Of a stretch of DNA of 37,466 nt, positions 1-9,271 are shown piece by piece. The notes under the pieces were generated by a model. It did no database searches. It was given only the letters and a program-made list of their open reading frames with translations, and had not been told where the DNA came from. The stretch's first letter is position 1; the number at the start of each line of letters is the position of its first letter. Source of the stretch: an uncultured Nitrosomonadales bacterium (GTDB taxonomy: Bacteria; Pseudomonadota; Gammaproteobacteria; Burkholderiales; Gallionellaceae); NCBI GenBank assembly GCA_903858965.1, contig CAIOKY010000079.1, positions 1 to 37,466 of the forward strand, in the 5' to 3' direction. A program made the position numbers and the translations under genes.

Positions 1-890
1 AGGTTCTTCAGGTAATCGCCCGTGCCATTGCCGCGCAGATAATTTTCAGGATTGGCCGTCAGGTGCATCTTTGCCTCTTCGGTACGGCCCTCGGTATAAA
101 CAACCAGTTCATCTTTGGCCAAGAAAGCTGAGGAAACACCGACAGCCGCAGTCAGCAAACCACCCGGGTCGTTGCGCAGATCCAGTACCAAACCTTTTAA
201 CGGACCTTGGTTCTGTTTCACAAGATTTTCCAGCGCAGTGGCGAGATTTTCGCCAGTCTGCTCCTGAAACTGGGTGATACGGACAAATCCATAACCAGAT
301 TCCAGTAGTTTGGATCTTACACTCTGTACCTTGACGACTGCGCGAACCAAAGTAATCTCGATCGGCTTGGGTTCATCTTTGCGGATAATGGTCAGTACGA
401 TTTTGCTGCCCGGTTTGCCGCGCATACGTTTGACGGCATCGTTCAGCGACATTCCCTTGATCAGCGTGTCATCGATCTTGATGATGAAATCGCCGCTCTT
501 GATTCCGGCATGATAGGCGGGTGTATCTTCAATCGGCGAGATAACCTTTACTACACCGTCTTCCATGCCGACTTCGATACCAAGTCCGCCGAACTCCCCG
601 TGTGTGCCGACCTGCAGCTCCTTGAAGGCTTCGGCATCCAGATAAGCAGAATGAGGATCCAAGCCATTCAGCATGCCGGCAATCGCATCAGTGATCAGTT
701 TTTTGTCGGTAACAGGTTCGACGTAGTCGCTCTTGATACGACCGAACACTTCGGAGAAAGAGCGCAATTCCTCAATAGGCAACGGAGTGGCGAGTGTTTC
801 CTTGTCAGCAACGGCTGCGAAATGCAAACTGATTGAGACGCCCGCGACCAAACCCAAACCAACCAAACCCGCTTTTTCCAGAAGACGCAT
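1..890 (-). CDS. ctpA: Carboxyl-terminal processing protease, S41 family (partial, 3' end off window)
   Basis: Not in the ORF track because it has no stop inside the window. I translated the reverse complement from the ATG at 890 and read about 296 open codons. The N-terminus MRLLEKAGLVGLGLVAGVSI is a signal/anchor sequence. A tail-specific-protease N-terminal segment (LDPHSAYLDAEAFKEL) is followed by a PDZ domain (about residues 95-165: FGGLGIEVGMEDG, GDFIIKIDD, MRGKPGSKI) and the start of the S41 peptidase core (GFVRITQFQEQTGENL, LVLDLRNDPGGLL). The catalytic Ser/Lys would lie beyond base 1 and cannot be checked. Members are periplasmic Ser/Lys-dyad proteases that trim C-termini of envelope proteins. 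It starts 13 nt after the envC stop with a GAGGG ribosome site, so it is the third gene of a gpmI-envC-ctpA operon. Family assignment is firm; the substrate is unknown. Confidence 0.93.
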   Translation of the reverse strand, partial: MRLLEKAGLVGLGLVAGVSISLHFAAVADKETLATPLPIEELRSFSEVFGRIKSDYVEPVTDKKLITDAIAGMLNGLDPHSAYLDAEAFKELQVGTHGEFGGLGIEVGMEDGVVKVISPIEDTPAYHAGIKSGDFIIKIDDTLIKGMSLNDAVKRMRGKPGSKIVLTIIRKDEPKPIEITLVRAVVKVQSVRSKLLESGYGFVRITQFQEQTGENLATALENLVKQNQGPLKGLVLDLRNDPGGLLTAAVGVSSAFLAKDELVVYTEGRTEEAKMHLTANPENYLRGNGTGDYLKN

Positions 891-903
891 AATTCCCTCA
901 ATG

Positions 904-2076
904 TTATTTTGTTGCCATCCATTTCATGGGATCGAGCGGCTTACTCTCACGGCGTAATTCAAAGTATAAACCGAAATCCTCATTGCCGCCGCTATTCCCG
1001 ACGGTTGCAATGGTATCGCCACCGCGCAATACATCTCCGACCTGTTTATAAAGTGTTTCATTGTTGCCATACAAACTCATGTATCCCTTGCCGTGATCAA
1101 TGATGAGCAGGTTGCCAAAACCGCGCAACCAGTCGGCAAACACGACCTGGCCGGCAGCAATCGCTTTGACAACCTGTCCGCTGGGCGCCTTGAGAAAAAG
1201 CCCCTTCCACTGTACCGAGCTATCCGGCCGCAGAGCGCCAAACCGGTTGGTTACCTCGCCCCTGACCGGCAGTGTCAGTTTTCCTTTTAGTTGGTCAAAT
1301 GGGCTGCCATCAAAGTGATTGTCCGGCAAATTGTCGTTGTGAAATAAAGATGAAGATCTTGGTTGAGCAAGCATTTTGGTCAGCCTGTCGACCAGTTGTG
1401 CCAAACGGTTTTCGTCATGTTGCAGATGATTGATCTCGCGGCGCTGCCGGCGCAGTTGCTTTGAAATTTTAACCAGCATCTGTTGCCGAGCATGCTGCTC
1501 TTTCTCGAGAGTTCTTTTCTGGGCCGCTTGTTCGGTGCGCAACGACGCCAGTTCTGCACGCTGATCAAGCGCGGCCTTGCTGGCGGTATTCAATGCAGCG
1601 AGATTATTGCGCAGAGTGGCGAGCCAAGCCGCGCGACCACGAGCGATATATCGGTAATATTGCAAGTCACGAACGACCTGGTTCGGGTTCTGATTGTTCA
1701 ACAATAGTTTGAGGTATTCCTGTTTGCCCCCGAGGTATTGCTGGTACAAAAGCTTTCCAAGCAAAATCTGCTGTCCGGCCATATTGGCGGCTAATCTTTG
1801 CTGTTGTGCTTGCAGGATGCCGAGTTTGATGTCGGCTGCATTTTGCTGTGCGGCTAGCAAAACAAGTTTGCGATTACTGTCGCTGATTGCCCGTTCCGAT
1901 TCGCGTAATGAATCGGCCGCCTCGGATTTCGATTCGCTGGTTTTGTCCATTTCGCGCTGCATGGTGGCGATGCGCCTGCGCAGATTTTCCAGTTCTTCCT
2001 GTTGACTGGCATATGCAGTACTGAATAAAAACAGACTGCATAACAACAGGGACAGGAAGCGCGCGGGTAGGATCAC
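904..2076 (-). CDS. envC: Murein hydrolase activator EnvC (degenerate LytM/M23 domain)
   Basis: A 390-residue protein with signal peptide (MILPARFLSLLLCSLFLFSTAYA), a long coiled-coil region (about 25-240, repeated heptads rich in E, Q, R and L) and a C-terminal LytM/M23 domain (about 275-388). The metal-binding residues of active M23 enzymes are not conserved: the HxxxD-like position reads SVQWKGLFLKA and the HxH position reads GLYFELR. This is the state known for EnvC, which does not cut peptidoglycan but activates amidases at the division septum. The start is GTG at 2076, overlapping the gpmI stop by 4 bp (GTGA), so translation is probably coupled. Periplasmic, recruited to the divisome by FtsEX in characterised relatives. 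The neighbours gpmI and ctpA match a conserved order in proteobacteria. Confidence 0.92.
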   Translation of the reverse strand: MILPARFLSLLLCSLFLFSTAYASQQEELENLRRRIATMQREMDKTSESKSEAADSLRESERAISDSNRKLVLLAAQQNAADIKLGILQAQQQRLAANMAGQQILLGKLLYQQYLGGKQEYLKLLLNNQNPNQVVRDLQYYRYIARGRAAWLATLRNNLAALNTASKAALDQRAELASLRTEQAAQKRTLEKEQHARQQMLVKISKQLRRQRREINHLQHDENRLAQLVDRLTKMLAQPRSSSLFHNDNLPDNHFDGSPFDQLKGKLTLPVRGEVTNRFGALRPDSSVQWKGLFLKAPSGQVVKAIAAGQVVFADWLRGFGNLLIIDHGKGYMSLYGNNETLYKQVGDVLRGGDTIATVGNSGGNEDFGLYFELRRESKPLDPMKWMATK

Positions 2077-3611
2077 TGTATCTGAATCAAGCTGTGTCCA
2101 GTCATTTCAGCCGGTTGAGATAAACCCATCATGGCCAGCAGACTGGGCGCGAGATCTCGCAACGCACCGTGATCGGCCAGTTTGGCTTTGCGCCCGATAT
2201 ACAGAAAAGGCACGGGGTTCAATGTGTGCGCAGTGTGCGCTTGGTGCGTGACGCGGTCTATCATTTGTTCGGCGTTGCCGTGATCGGCGGTGATGATGAC
2301 CTCGCCGCCGATGGATTGCATTGCTTTAACGACACGACCGATACAGATATCCAGCGCTTCGATGGCTTTTGTAGCGGCTTCCATATTGCCGCTGTGTCCG
2401 ACCATATCGCCATTGGCATAATTGCAGATGATGGCTTGGTATTGGCGGCTCAGGATCGCGGCTTCAAGCTTATCCGTCACTTCGAACGCACTCATTTCCG
2501 GCTTGAGATCGTAGGTGGCCACTTTGGGCGACGGCACCAATATACGCTCTTCACCGGGGTAAGGTTGTTCCCTTCCGCCATTGAAGAAGTAAGTGACATG
2601 CGCATATTTTTCTGTTTCTGCGATGCGCAATTGCTTCAGGCCCAGGCTGGAAATATATTCGCCGAAGCCATTGTGAATTGGTTCCTGGGTATAAGCGCAA
2701 GGCAGATCAAAATCTTCGCCATAACGGCTTAGCGTGACGAAACCAGCCAGTTTTGGAAAGTGCGCACGGGTAAATCCGTTAAATGCTTTGTCTGTCAAAG
2801 CGCGCGTGATTTCGCGCGCGCGGTCAGCGCGGAAATTCATGAACACCACCACATCGCCATCGCACATGGTAGTGGCTTGGGCACCGGAGGGAACAATGCT
2901 GGTGGCCTTGACGAACTCGTCAGACTCTCCGCGTAAGTATGCCAGTTCCAATCCGCTTAATGCATCTACCGCAGAAAATTCGGCTTTGCCCTGGGTGAGC
3001 AATTCATAGGCTGGCTGCACGCGTTCCCAGCGATTGTCCCTGTCCATCGCATAAAAGCGGCCAATGATGCTGGCAATTTGCCCGACACCCAATGCAACAC
3101 ATTTTTCCTGCAACAGTCGCAATGATTGTGCTGCACTTTTGGGTGGGGTATCTCGACCGTCAAGGAAAGCATGCAGATAGATTTTTTTCAAGCCGTTGCG
3201 TGCTGCCATTTCCAGCATGGCGAAGATATGATTTTCATGGCTGTGTACGCCACCTGGCGAGAGCAGGCCCATGATGTGTAATGAGCTGCCGTTTTGTTTG
3301 GCTGTGGCAACGGCATTGCCCAATGCCGGATTGGTGTAGAAATTACCATCTTCGATTTCTACGTCGACACGGCTCAAATCCTGATACACCACGCGTCCTG
3401 CGCCGATGTTGAGATGCCCGACTTCGGAGTTGCCCATCTGCAGGGAAGGCAAGCCGACGAATTTTTCAGATGCGTTGATCAGGGTGTGCGGAAAATCGCG
3501 CCAAAGTTTGTCCCAATTCGGTTTGCGGGCAGCAGCAATAGCGTTGTAGTCAGCATCCTCGCGGTAGCCGAAACCGTCAAGTATGAGCAGTAAAACAGGG
3601 GTGATGTTCAT
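2073..3611 (-). CDS. gpmI: 2,3-bisphosphoglycerate-independent phosphoglycerate mutase
   Basis: A 512-residue enzyme that interconverts 3- and 2-phosphoglycerate in glycolysis/gluconeogenesis, using two manganese ions. The track ORF begins at 3782, but homology starts at MNITPVLLLILDGFGYRED, so I place the start at 3611; the extra 57 residues upstream look non-coding and overlap the neighbouring regulator. Visible motifs are LDGFG (metal Asp), MGNSEVGHLN with the phosphorylated Ser62, HENHIFAML, DGRDTPP, GRFYAMDRD, NFRADRARE, NYANGDMVGH and TADHGNAEQM. Length is normal for the family (about 510). It overlaps envC by 4 bp. A TATATT hexamer just upstream on the minus strand could be a -10 element, but it would leave almost no leader. 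Confidence 0.97.
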   Translation of the reverse strand: MNITPVLLLILDGFGYREDADYNAIAAARKPNWDKLWRDFPHTLINASEKFVGLPSLQMGNSEVGHLNIGAGRVVYQDLSRVDVEIEDGNFYTNPALGNAVATAKQNGSSLHIMGLLSPGGVHSHENHIFAMLEMAARNGLKKIYLHAFLDGRDTPPKSAAQSLRLLQEKCVALGVGQIASIIGRFYAMDRDNRWERVQPAYELLTQGKAEFSAVDALSGLELAYLRGESDEFVKATSIVPSGAQATTMCDGDVVVFMNFRADRAREITRALTDKAFNGFTRAHFPKLAGFVTLSRYGEDFDLPCAYTQEPIHNGFGEYISSLGLKQLRIAETEKYAHVTYFFNGGREQPYPGEERILVPSPKVATYDLKPEMSAFEVTDKLEAAILSRQYQAIICNYANGDMVGHSGNMEAATKAIEALDICIGRVVKAMQSIGGEVIITADHGNAEQMIDRVTHQAHTAHTLNPVPFLYIGRKAKLADHGALRDLAPSLLAMMGLSQPAEMTGHSLIQIQ

Positions 3612-3618
3612 TGATGTA

Positions 3619-3627
3619 GAATATAAG
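3619..3627. promoter_or_regulatory. Possible half-site for the adjacent ArsR-type repressor
   Basis: The 9-mer GAATATAAG, 8 nt upstream of the gpmI start in the gpmI/regulator intergenic region, shares its first eight bases with the operator at 4039-4046 (GAATATAAT). It could be a weaker binding site giving autoregulation, and its reverse strand coincides with a -10-like hexamer for gpmI. An 8-mer match is weak evidence in AT-rich DNA. Confidence 0.25.
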
Positions 3628-3710
3628 CAGATGGTAATTTTACAAAAGCGCATTTTAGCCGAATTCCGACCGGTTGGTGTGCGGCTCGGCAGGATTATTG
3701 AGGACATGAA

Positions 3711-4013
3711 ATGGTAAACAAGCTGATTGACAGGGACGAGGACATTCAACAGGCAGCAATGGCTATCAAGGCGATCGCACACCCGCTACGCCTCAAGATT
3801 TTATGCGTACTCGGCGATCAGGAGATCAGTGTGCAGGACATCGTGGAGCAGGTCGGCACATCGCAGAGCAATATTTCGCAGCATCTTGCGATATTACGCG
3901 ACAAAGGCGTGTTGGCGACACGCAAGGACGCGAACCGGGTGTTTTACCGTATCGGGGATCTGCGTACGCTCAAGCTGGTCGGAATGATGCGCGATGTATT
4001 TTGCACGATGTAG
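3711..4013 (+). CDS. ArsR-family repressor of the BigR/SqrR/YgaV (persulfide-sensing) type
   Basis: A 100-residue winged-helix protein starting at ATG 3711 behind a GAGGA ribosome site. The DNA-binding helix is QSNISQHLAILRDKGVL, followed by the wing TRKDANRVFYRI. Two cysteines stand out: Cys32 in RLKILCVLGD and Cys98 in RDVFCTM at the extreme C-terminus. These are the two positions occupied by the reactive pair of BigR, SqrR and YgaV, which form a di-/tetrasulfide link with reactive sulfur and release DNA. The metal-binding ELCVCDL signature of arsenite sensors is absent. It lies directly upstream of a TauE permease/RND/DUF2892 operon, which agrees with a sulfur-stress role. Family certain; the sulfur-sensing reading rests on the cysteine placement and neighbours. 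Confidence 0.88.
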   Translation: MVNKLIDRDEDIQQAAMAIKAIAHPLRLKILCVLGDQEISVQDIVEQVGTSQSNISQHLAILRDKGVLATRKDANRVFYRIGDLRTLKLVGMMRDVFCTM

Positions 4014-4017
4014 GTGG

Positions 4018-4055
4018 TTGCATTTATCCAGTATATAAGAATATAATAATATATT
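4018..4055 (+). promoter_or_regulatory. Promoter with embedded inverted-repeat operator for the efflux operon
   Basis: Immediately after the regulator stop there is a -35-like TTGCAT (4018-4023), an 18-nt spacer and a perfect TATAAT (4042-4047). The -10 lies inside a perfect inverted repeat, AATATA-ATAA-TATATT (4040-4055). ArsR-family repressors commonly bind AT-rich dyads overlapping promoters, so occupancy here would block RNA polymerase. The predicted transcript start near 4054 leaves a short leader before the ATG at 4078. Confidence 0.6.
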
Positions 4056-4077
4056 GCGTTAATGAATGGGATGGCAA

Positions 4078-5088
4078 ATGAAACGAATCAGAATGGCCGG
4101 TTTGCTGCTGACGGTTGTTGCAACAGGGCATGCTGCCGAGCAGCTTGCAGTTGCAACTGTGCAATATCGTGAAGTGGAACAGACTTATAGCGTCGAAGGA
4201 TTGGTAGAGGCGACGCGGCAATCCACCGTATCGGCACAAATCAGCGGGCGCATCAAAGAGATAAATTTTGATGTCGGCAACCACGTCAACAAGGGCCAAG
4301 TGATTTTGCGCATCGATGAACGCGAAACCGCGCAAGCCCTGGCGGCGAGCAACGCCCAGGTGATGCAGGCGCAAGTGACACTTCAAAATGCAAAGGCAAA
4401 CTATGAGCGCGCCAAGCAATTATTTGACCAGAAATTCATCAGCCAATCCGCGCTGGATAAAGCGCAAACCGACTACCAAGTTGCAAGGGCACAGGCCGCA
4501 GCAAGCGAAGCCAGTGCCGGACAAGCCAGTCTGTCGCATGGTTACAGTGATGTGATCGCACCATACGGCGGTGTGGTCGCAGCACGTCTGGTGGAGGTGG
4601 GTGAAATGGTCTCACCGGGCAAGCCCTTGATGACAGGGTTTGATCCGGCCGAGATGCGTGTGATAGCGAATGTGCCGCAGTACAAATTGCAGGACATCGG
4701 CATACGTCCGAAAGTGATGGTGGAGCTACCCTCCTTGAATCGATGGGTGGAAGCAGCGACAGTCACCGTGCAGCCACTCGCTGACGCGCGTACCCACAGC
4801 ACGCAAGTGCGCGTGAACTTGCCGGCCAATGAGTCCGGCGTATATCCCGGCATGTTTGTGCGCGTGCATTTTGTGGTGGGCACGGCAAACAAATTGGTGA
4901 TACCCGGAAGCGCAGCGTTGCATCGCAGTGAGGTGACGGCGGTCTATGTAGTCGATGAAAAAAAGGAAGTGAAATTACGTCAGGTTCGTCTGGGAGAAAC
5001 AAATGCTGATGGTTCGATCGAGGTTCTGGCAGGTCTGAATCCCGGTGAGAAGGTCGCAGCGGATCCGGTCAAGGCGGGGATGAAGTAG
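4078..5088 (+). CDS. RND efflux periplasmic adaptor (membrane fusion protein)
   Basis: A 336-residue HlyD/AcrA-type adaptor with signal sequence MKRIRMAGLLLTVVATGHAAE. It shows the lipoyl half-motifs (TVSAQISGRIKEINFDVGNH and VIAPYGGVVAARLVEVGEMV), a short alpha-helical hairpin between them (about 100-160, rich in A/Q), a beta-barrel domain and a membrane-proximal domain ending GLNPGEKVAADPVKAGMK. The track starts it at 4066, but the predicted promoter and a GGGATGG stretch favour ATG 4078. It should link the RND pump encoded downstream to an outer-membrane channel; no TolC-like gene is present nearby. First gene after the ArsR-type operator. Confidence 0.9.
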   Translation: MKRIRMAGLLLTVVATGHAAEQLAVATVQYREVEQTYSVEGLVEATRQSTVSAQISGRIKEINFDVGNHVNKGQVILRIDERETAQALAASNAQVMQAQVTLQNAKANYERAKQLFDQKFISQSALDKAQTDYQVARAQAAASEASAGQASLSHGYSDVIAPYGGVVAARLVEVGEMVSPGKPLMTGFDPAEMRVIANVPQYKLQDIGIRPKVMVELPSLNRWVEAATVTVQPLADARTHSTQVRVNLPANESGVYPGMFVRVHFVVGTANKLVIPGSAALHRSEVTAVYVVDEKKEVKLRQVRLGETNADGSIEVLAGLNPGEKVAADPVKAGMK

Positions 5089-5174
5089 TGGTAAAGAATC
5101 TACAAATTGTGGCCGACATCCGGCGATCTCAGGGTAAATAAAACCAGCACCGCTCACCGGGGCGGATACAAACA

Positions 5175-5981
5175 ATGCTTATTATCGCCTTAACGTTAGG
5201 ATCTTTCGTAGGCTTGGTACTCGGCCTAACCGGAGCGGGTGGAGGCATTCTTGCCGTACCAGCATTGACGCTCGGCTTGGGTTGGTCTATGACCCAAGCT
5301 TCGCCGATTGCGCTCCTGGCTGTTGCCTGCGCAGCAGCAATAGGCTCGATCGACGGCATCAGGCGAGGCATGGTGAGGATACGTGCAGCGCTACTGATGT
5401 CACTAACCGGCATACTGGCAGCACCATTCGGTATGAGTTTGGCGCAGGCATTGCCGGAACAGTGGCTAATAAACATCTTTGCGATGGTGATGTTGATCGT
5501 GGCAGTACGATTGTTTCGCAACGCATCGAATAATTCATCAGGCGATGATCTGTTAACAGATAGTCGATCTGATACCTGGAAAATAAATGCAAAAACAGGG
5601 CGAATAAGCTGGAATGCCACCTCAATACTTACGGTTGGCTTGATCGGCATGGTTTCGGGAGTGATGACCGGATTACTCGGCGTCGGTGGCGGTTTCATCA
5701 TAGTGCCGGCACTTCTGAGATACAGCAATATTACCATTCATGGAATTATTGCCACTTCACTCATGGTGATTGCGCTGATTTCGGCTGGCGCAGTTATCGC
5801 GGCGATGGCTCAGGGGAATGTCTCCATGTCCATCCAGGCGTGGATTTTTATCGTTGCTTCAGCCGCCGGTATGCTAATCGGAAGGAGATTGGCCGAACAA
5901 ATCCCAAGGGTCTATTTACAGCGAATATTTGCAATCGGAATCACATTCGTATCGATTATTTTGCTTTATAAAAATGTATGA
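5175..5981 (+). CDS. TauE/SafE-family membrane permease
   Basis: A 268-residue hydrophobic protein with the family's duplicated glycine-rich signature: GLTGAGGGILAVPAL near residue 17 and GLLGVGGGFIIVPALL near residue 170. About eight membrane helices are expected. The family exports or imports sulfur-containing anions such as sulfite or sulfoacetate, and members occur in BigR-controlled operons. It lies 86 nt after the adaptor gene, in the same direction. The central loop (about 115-150, NASNNSSGDDLLTDSRSD) is hydrophilic and probably cytoplasmic. The substrate cannot be read from sequence; a role in sulfite/thiosulfate export is inferred from the regulator and the DUF2892 neighbour. Confidence 0.88.
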   Translation: MLIIALTLGSFVGLVLGLTGAGGGILAVPALTLGLGWSMTQASPIALLAVACAAAIGSIDGIRRGMVRIRAALLMSLTGILAAPFGMSLAQALPEQWLINIFAMVMLIVAVRLFRNASNNSSGDDLLTDSRSDTWKINAKTGRISWNATSILTVGLIGMVSGVMTGLLGVGGGFIIVPALLRYSNITIHGIIATSLMVIALISAGAVIAAMAQGNVSMSIQAWIFIVASAAGMLIGRRLAEQIPRVYLQRIFAIGITFVSIILLYKNV

Positions 5982-6021
5982 CTGAGCGGTCTATCTTGTT
6001 GTTAGGACTATAAGGAAATTG

Positions 6022-9000
6022 ATGATGGGCATTTCGGGTCGTATCGCCAAATATTTTTTGCATTCGCAGATGACGCCGCTGCTAGCCCTGGTTGCCGTGC
6101 TGTTGGGAAGCTTTGCCGTGCTGGTGACGCCCCGCGAGGAAGAGCCGCAAATCAATGTGACTATGGCCAATGTGCTGATCGAATATCCCGGCGCGTCTGC
6201 CAAGGATGTGGCGCAAACCGTCGCGACACCTGCAGAACAAGTTTTGTCACAGATAGCCGGCATAGACCATGTCTATTCGGTGTCCCAACCAGGCATGGCG
6301 GTCATCACCGTGCAGTTCAAGGTTGGCGAAGAGCACGTGGCATCGCTGGTCAAACTGTATGACGTAGTGCATTCGCACGCGGACTGGCTGCCGGCCACGC
6401 TGGGAGTTATGCAACCTATCATCAAGGCCAAGGGGATAGATGATGTGCCGATTATTGCACTCACGTTGTGGCGTGAACAGGAAATAGGTGGTGGAATTGA
6501 ATTGACCCAGGTGGCTCATGCCATCGAGGCAGAGTTGAAACGCGTCGCTGGAACCCGAGAAGTGACCACACTCGGCGGGACGCAACGCATGGTGCGCGTA
6601 CTGCTTAACCCGGAAAGCCTGAACTCATTTCAACTCACCGCGCAGGATGTGCGCGCGGCATTGCAATCCGCAAACGTGTCCCGGAACAATGGCAGTCTGG
6701 TACAGAACAATCGTGAAATACTGGTGCAGACCGGCAGCTTCCTGAGCAATGCCGATGAAGTCAGACAATTGGTGATCGGTGTGTCCGAAGGCAGGCCAGT
6801 ATTCGTGAGTGATGTCGCTGTAGTGCAGGATGGAGCAGATCAACCTGGCAATTATGTCTGGCTGGGTACCGGACCTGCAGCTGCGGACAAGCAGATCAAG
6901 GCAAAAGGTGAATACACTGCGGTGACGCTGGCGATCACGAAGAAGCCGGGCGCGAATGCGGTGCAGGTTGCAGAGGAACTGCTGGCTCGCGTGGAGGAAT
7001 TGAAGGACAGCGTCATTCCATTCGATGTTCATGTCAGCGTCACGCGCAACTACGGAGAGACCGCCAACGACAAGGCGATGAAGCTGATCAAGAAGCTGCT
7101 GTTCGCAACAGCAGCCGTAGTTGTGTTGGTGTGGTTGGCCATGGGTAGGCGAGAAGCATTCGTGGTCGGCATTGCGGTAATGTTGACTCTGGCGGCTACG
7201 TTGTTCGCCTCTTGGGCATATGGGTTTACGCTGAACCGCGTGTCGCTGTTCGCGCTGATCTTTTCAATCGGGATTCTGGTCGATGATGCCATTGTTGTCG
7301 TGGAGAACATTCATCGCCGTCGAGCACTGTCCACTCATCAGTCCTTGTCGGAAATCATTCCGGAAGCGGTTGACGAAGTCGGCAGCCCGACCATACTTGC
7401 CACGTTTACAGTGATTGCTGCTCTGCTGCCGATGGCATTCGTCAGCGGACTGATGGGGCCATACATGAGCCCGATCCCGATCAACGCCAGCATGGGCATG
7501 TTGATCTCGCTTGCCGTGGCATTCGTCATCACTCCCTGGCTGACACTGCGTTTTGCAGGTGCGCATCACGAGGTGGTGCGGGATGAACGCGATACCAGGA
7601 TACATCGCTTCTTTGCAAAGCATCTGACCCCATTCCTCAATGGCATTCATGGCAAAGCCGCCCGGCGTAAATTGTGGCTGGCCATACTCGGTGGCGTTCT
7701 TCTTGCCGTGTCGCTGGGAGTAGTAAAGCTGGTGATCCTGAAGATGCTGCCCTTTGATAACAAGTCGGAGTTCCAGATCATCGTAGACATGCCAGCGGGT
7801 ACGCCGCTGGAACAAACCAGTGCAGTACTGCACGATATCGGCAGCTATCTGGCAACGGTTCCAGAAGTAACTGATTACGAGGCTTATGCGGGTACATCAT
7901 CACCGATCAACTTCAATGGGCTGGTGCGCCAATACTATTTGCGCAGTGCCGGCGAGCAGGGCGATATACAAGTGAATCTGCGTGACAAGCACAATCGCAG
8001 CCGCACCAGCCACGAGATCGCCGGCGCCGCGCTGGAACCGATACAAAAGATCGCCATGGCATGGAATGCCAATGTGAAGATTGTGGAAGTGCCACCCGGG
8101 CCACCAGTGATGTCCCCTATCGTTGCGGAAATTTACGGGCCGGATTATGAGGGTGCGCGCAAAGTGGCGGGCAAGGTTCACGAATTATTCGGCAAGACTG
8201 CCGATATTGTTGGCATAGACGATACCATCACGGAGGCCGCGCCCAAGCTGTTGCTGCAGGTGTTGCAGAGCAAGGCTGCACTACTGGGAATAGAGCCGCG
8301 GGACATCGTGGATGTGATAGGCATAGCGTTGACGGGGCAGGATGTCGCTTCGTTGCATGACGCCAACGCCAAGTACCCACCGCCGTTGCGCATTGGCTTG
8401 CCTGCGGAAAGACGCAGCCATATCGACGATATTCTGAAACTCAAAGTGCGCGCGCATGCCAATGGGAATCAGGAAGGCGTACTGGTTCCGCTTTCCGAAG
8501 TAGTCCAAGTGCTTCCTGTGCAGAGGGACTATCCGATCTATCACAAGGACTTGTTGCCGGTGGTGTACGTTACCGGCGATATGGCCGGCAAGCTGGATAG
8601 TCCCCTATATGGGATGTTTGGTATCGACGGCAGAGTTAGGGGCATGTCACTAGATCAAGGGGGGAAACTGGAAAGTTATTTCTTTAATCAACCCGGCAAT
8701 CCGTATGCCGGATATGCGCTGAAGTGGGACGGGGAATGGCAGGTGACCTTCGAGACTTTTCGCGACATGGGCATCACCTACGGCGTAGGCTTGCTGCTGA
8801 TTTACCTGCTGGTGGTCGCGCAGTTCAAGTCCTATCTTGTGCCGCTGGTCATCATGGCGCCGATTCCGCTCACCATCATCGGTGTGATGCCGGGACATGC
8901 GCTGCTGGGCAGCCAGTTCACCGCAACGTCGATGATAGGCATGATTGCGCTGGCGGGCATCATCGTGCGTAATTCGATCCTGCTGGTGGATTTCATCAAC

Positions 9001-9240
9001 CTGCAAATTCGAGATGGTATAGACCCGCAGCACGCGGTGATCGCTGCCGCCAGCGCACGCGCGAAGCCGATCATCCTGACCGGCCTGGCTGCAATGCTGG
9101 GCGCGTTGTTCATACTGGATGACCCGATCTTCAATGGACTGGCAATCTCCTTGATATTCGGTATCCTGGTTTCGACTGTGCTGACACTGGTGGTCATACC
9201 GGTACTGTATTACGCCACCCTTTACAAAAAATTGCAGTAA
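6022..9240 (+). CDS. RND-family efflux transporter, inner-membrane pump (AcrB/HAE1-like)
   Basis: A 1072-residue pump of typical RND length. The ORF can be opened at TTG 6019, but AAGGA at 6012-6016 positions ATG 6022. It has two large periplasmic loops and about 12 helices. The proton-relay aspartates are seen in TM4 (GILVDDAIVVVENI, about D421-D422), followed by PMAFVSGLMGPYMSPI. Motifs near the N-terminus (EEEPQINVTMANVLIEYPGA, KGIDDVPIIALTLW) are those of HAE1-like exporters rather than the heavy-metal CusA class. It pairs with the adaptor at 4078, but the permease gene lies between them, an unusual order. The substrate is unknown; the operon's sulfur-type regulator suggests toxic sulfur species or conjugates, but this is inference. 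Confidence 0.92.
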   Translation: MMGISGRIAKYFLHSQMTPLLALVAVLLGSFAVLVTPREEEPQINVTMANVLIEYPGASAKDVAQTVATPAEQVLSQIAGIDHVYSVSQPGMAVITVQFKVGEEHVASLVKLYDVVHSHADWLPATLGVMQPIIKAKGIDDVPIIALTLWREQEIGGGIELTQVAHAIEAELKRVAGTREVTTLGGTQRMVRVLLNPESLNSFQLTAQDVRAALQSANVSRNNGSLVQNNREILVQTGSFLSNADEVRQLVIGVSEGRPVFVSDVAVVQDGADQPGNYVWLGTGPAAADKQIKAKGEYTAVTLAITKKPGANAVQVAEELLARVEELKDSVIPFDVHVSVTRNYGETANDKAMKLIKKLLFATAAVVVLVWLAMGRREAFVVGIAVMLTLAATLFASWAYGFTLNRVSLFALIFSIGILVDDAIVVVENIHRRRALSTHQSLSEIIPEAVDEVGSPTILATFTVIAALLPMAFVSGLMGPYMSPIPINASMGMLISLAVAFVITPWLTLRFAGAHHEVVRDERDTRIHRFFAKHLTPFLNGIHGKAARRKLWLAILGGVLLAVSLGVVKLVILKMLPFDNKSEFQIIVDMPAGTPLEQTSAVLHDIGSYLATVPEVTDYEAYAGTSSPINFNGLVRQYYLRSAGEQGDIQVNLRDKHNRSRTSHEIAGAALEPIQKIAMAWNANVKIVEVPPGPPVMSPIVAEIYGPDYEGARKVAGKVHELFGKTADIVGIDDTITEAAPKLLLQVLQSKAALLGIEPRDIVDVIGIALTGQDVASLHDANAKYPPPLRIGLPAERRSHIDDILKLKVRAHANGNQEGVLVPLSEVVQVLPVQRDYPIYHKDLLPVVYVTGDMAGKLDSPLYGMFGIDGRVRGMSLDQGGKLESYFFNQPGNPYAGYALKWDGEWQVTFETFRDMGITYGVGLLLIYLLVVAQFKSYLVPLVIMAPIPLTIIGVMPGHALLGSQFTATSMIGMIALAGIIVRNSILLVDFINLQIRDGIDPQHAVIAAASARAKPIILTGLAAMLGALFILDDPIFNGLAISLIFGILVSTVLTLVVIPVLYYATLYKKLQ

Positions 9241-9271
9241 AATTCATTCAACAGACAGGAGTTTCAAAATA

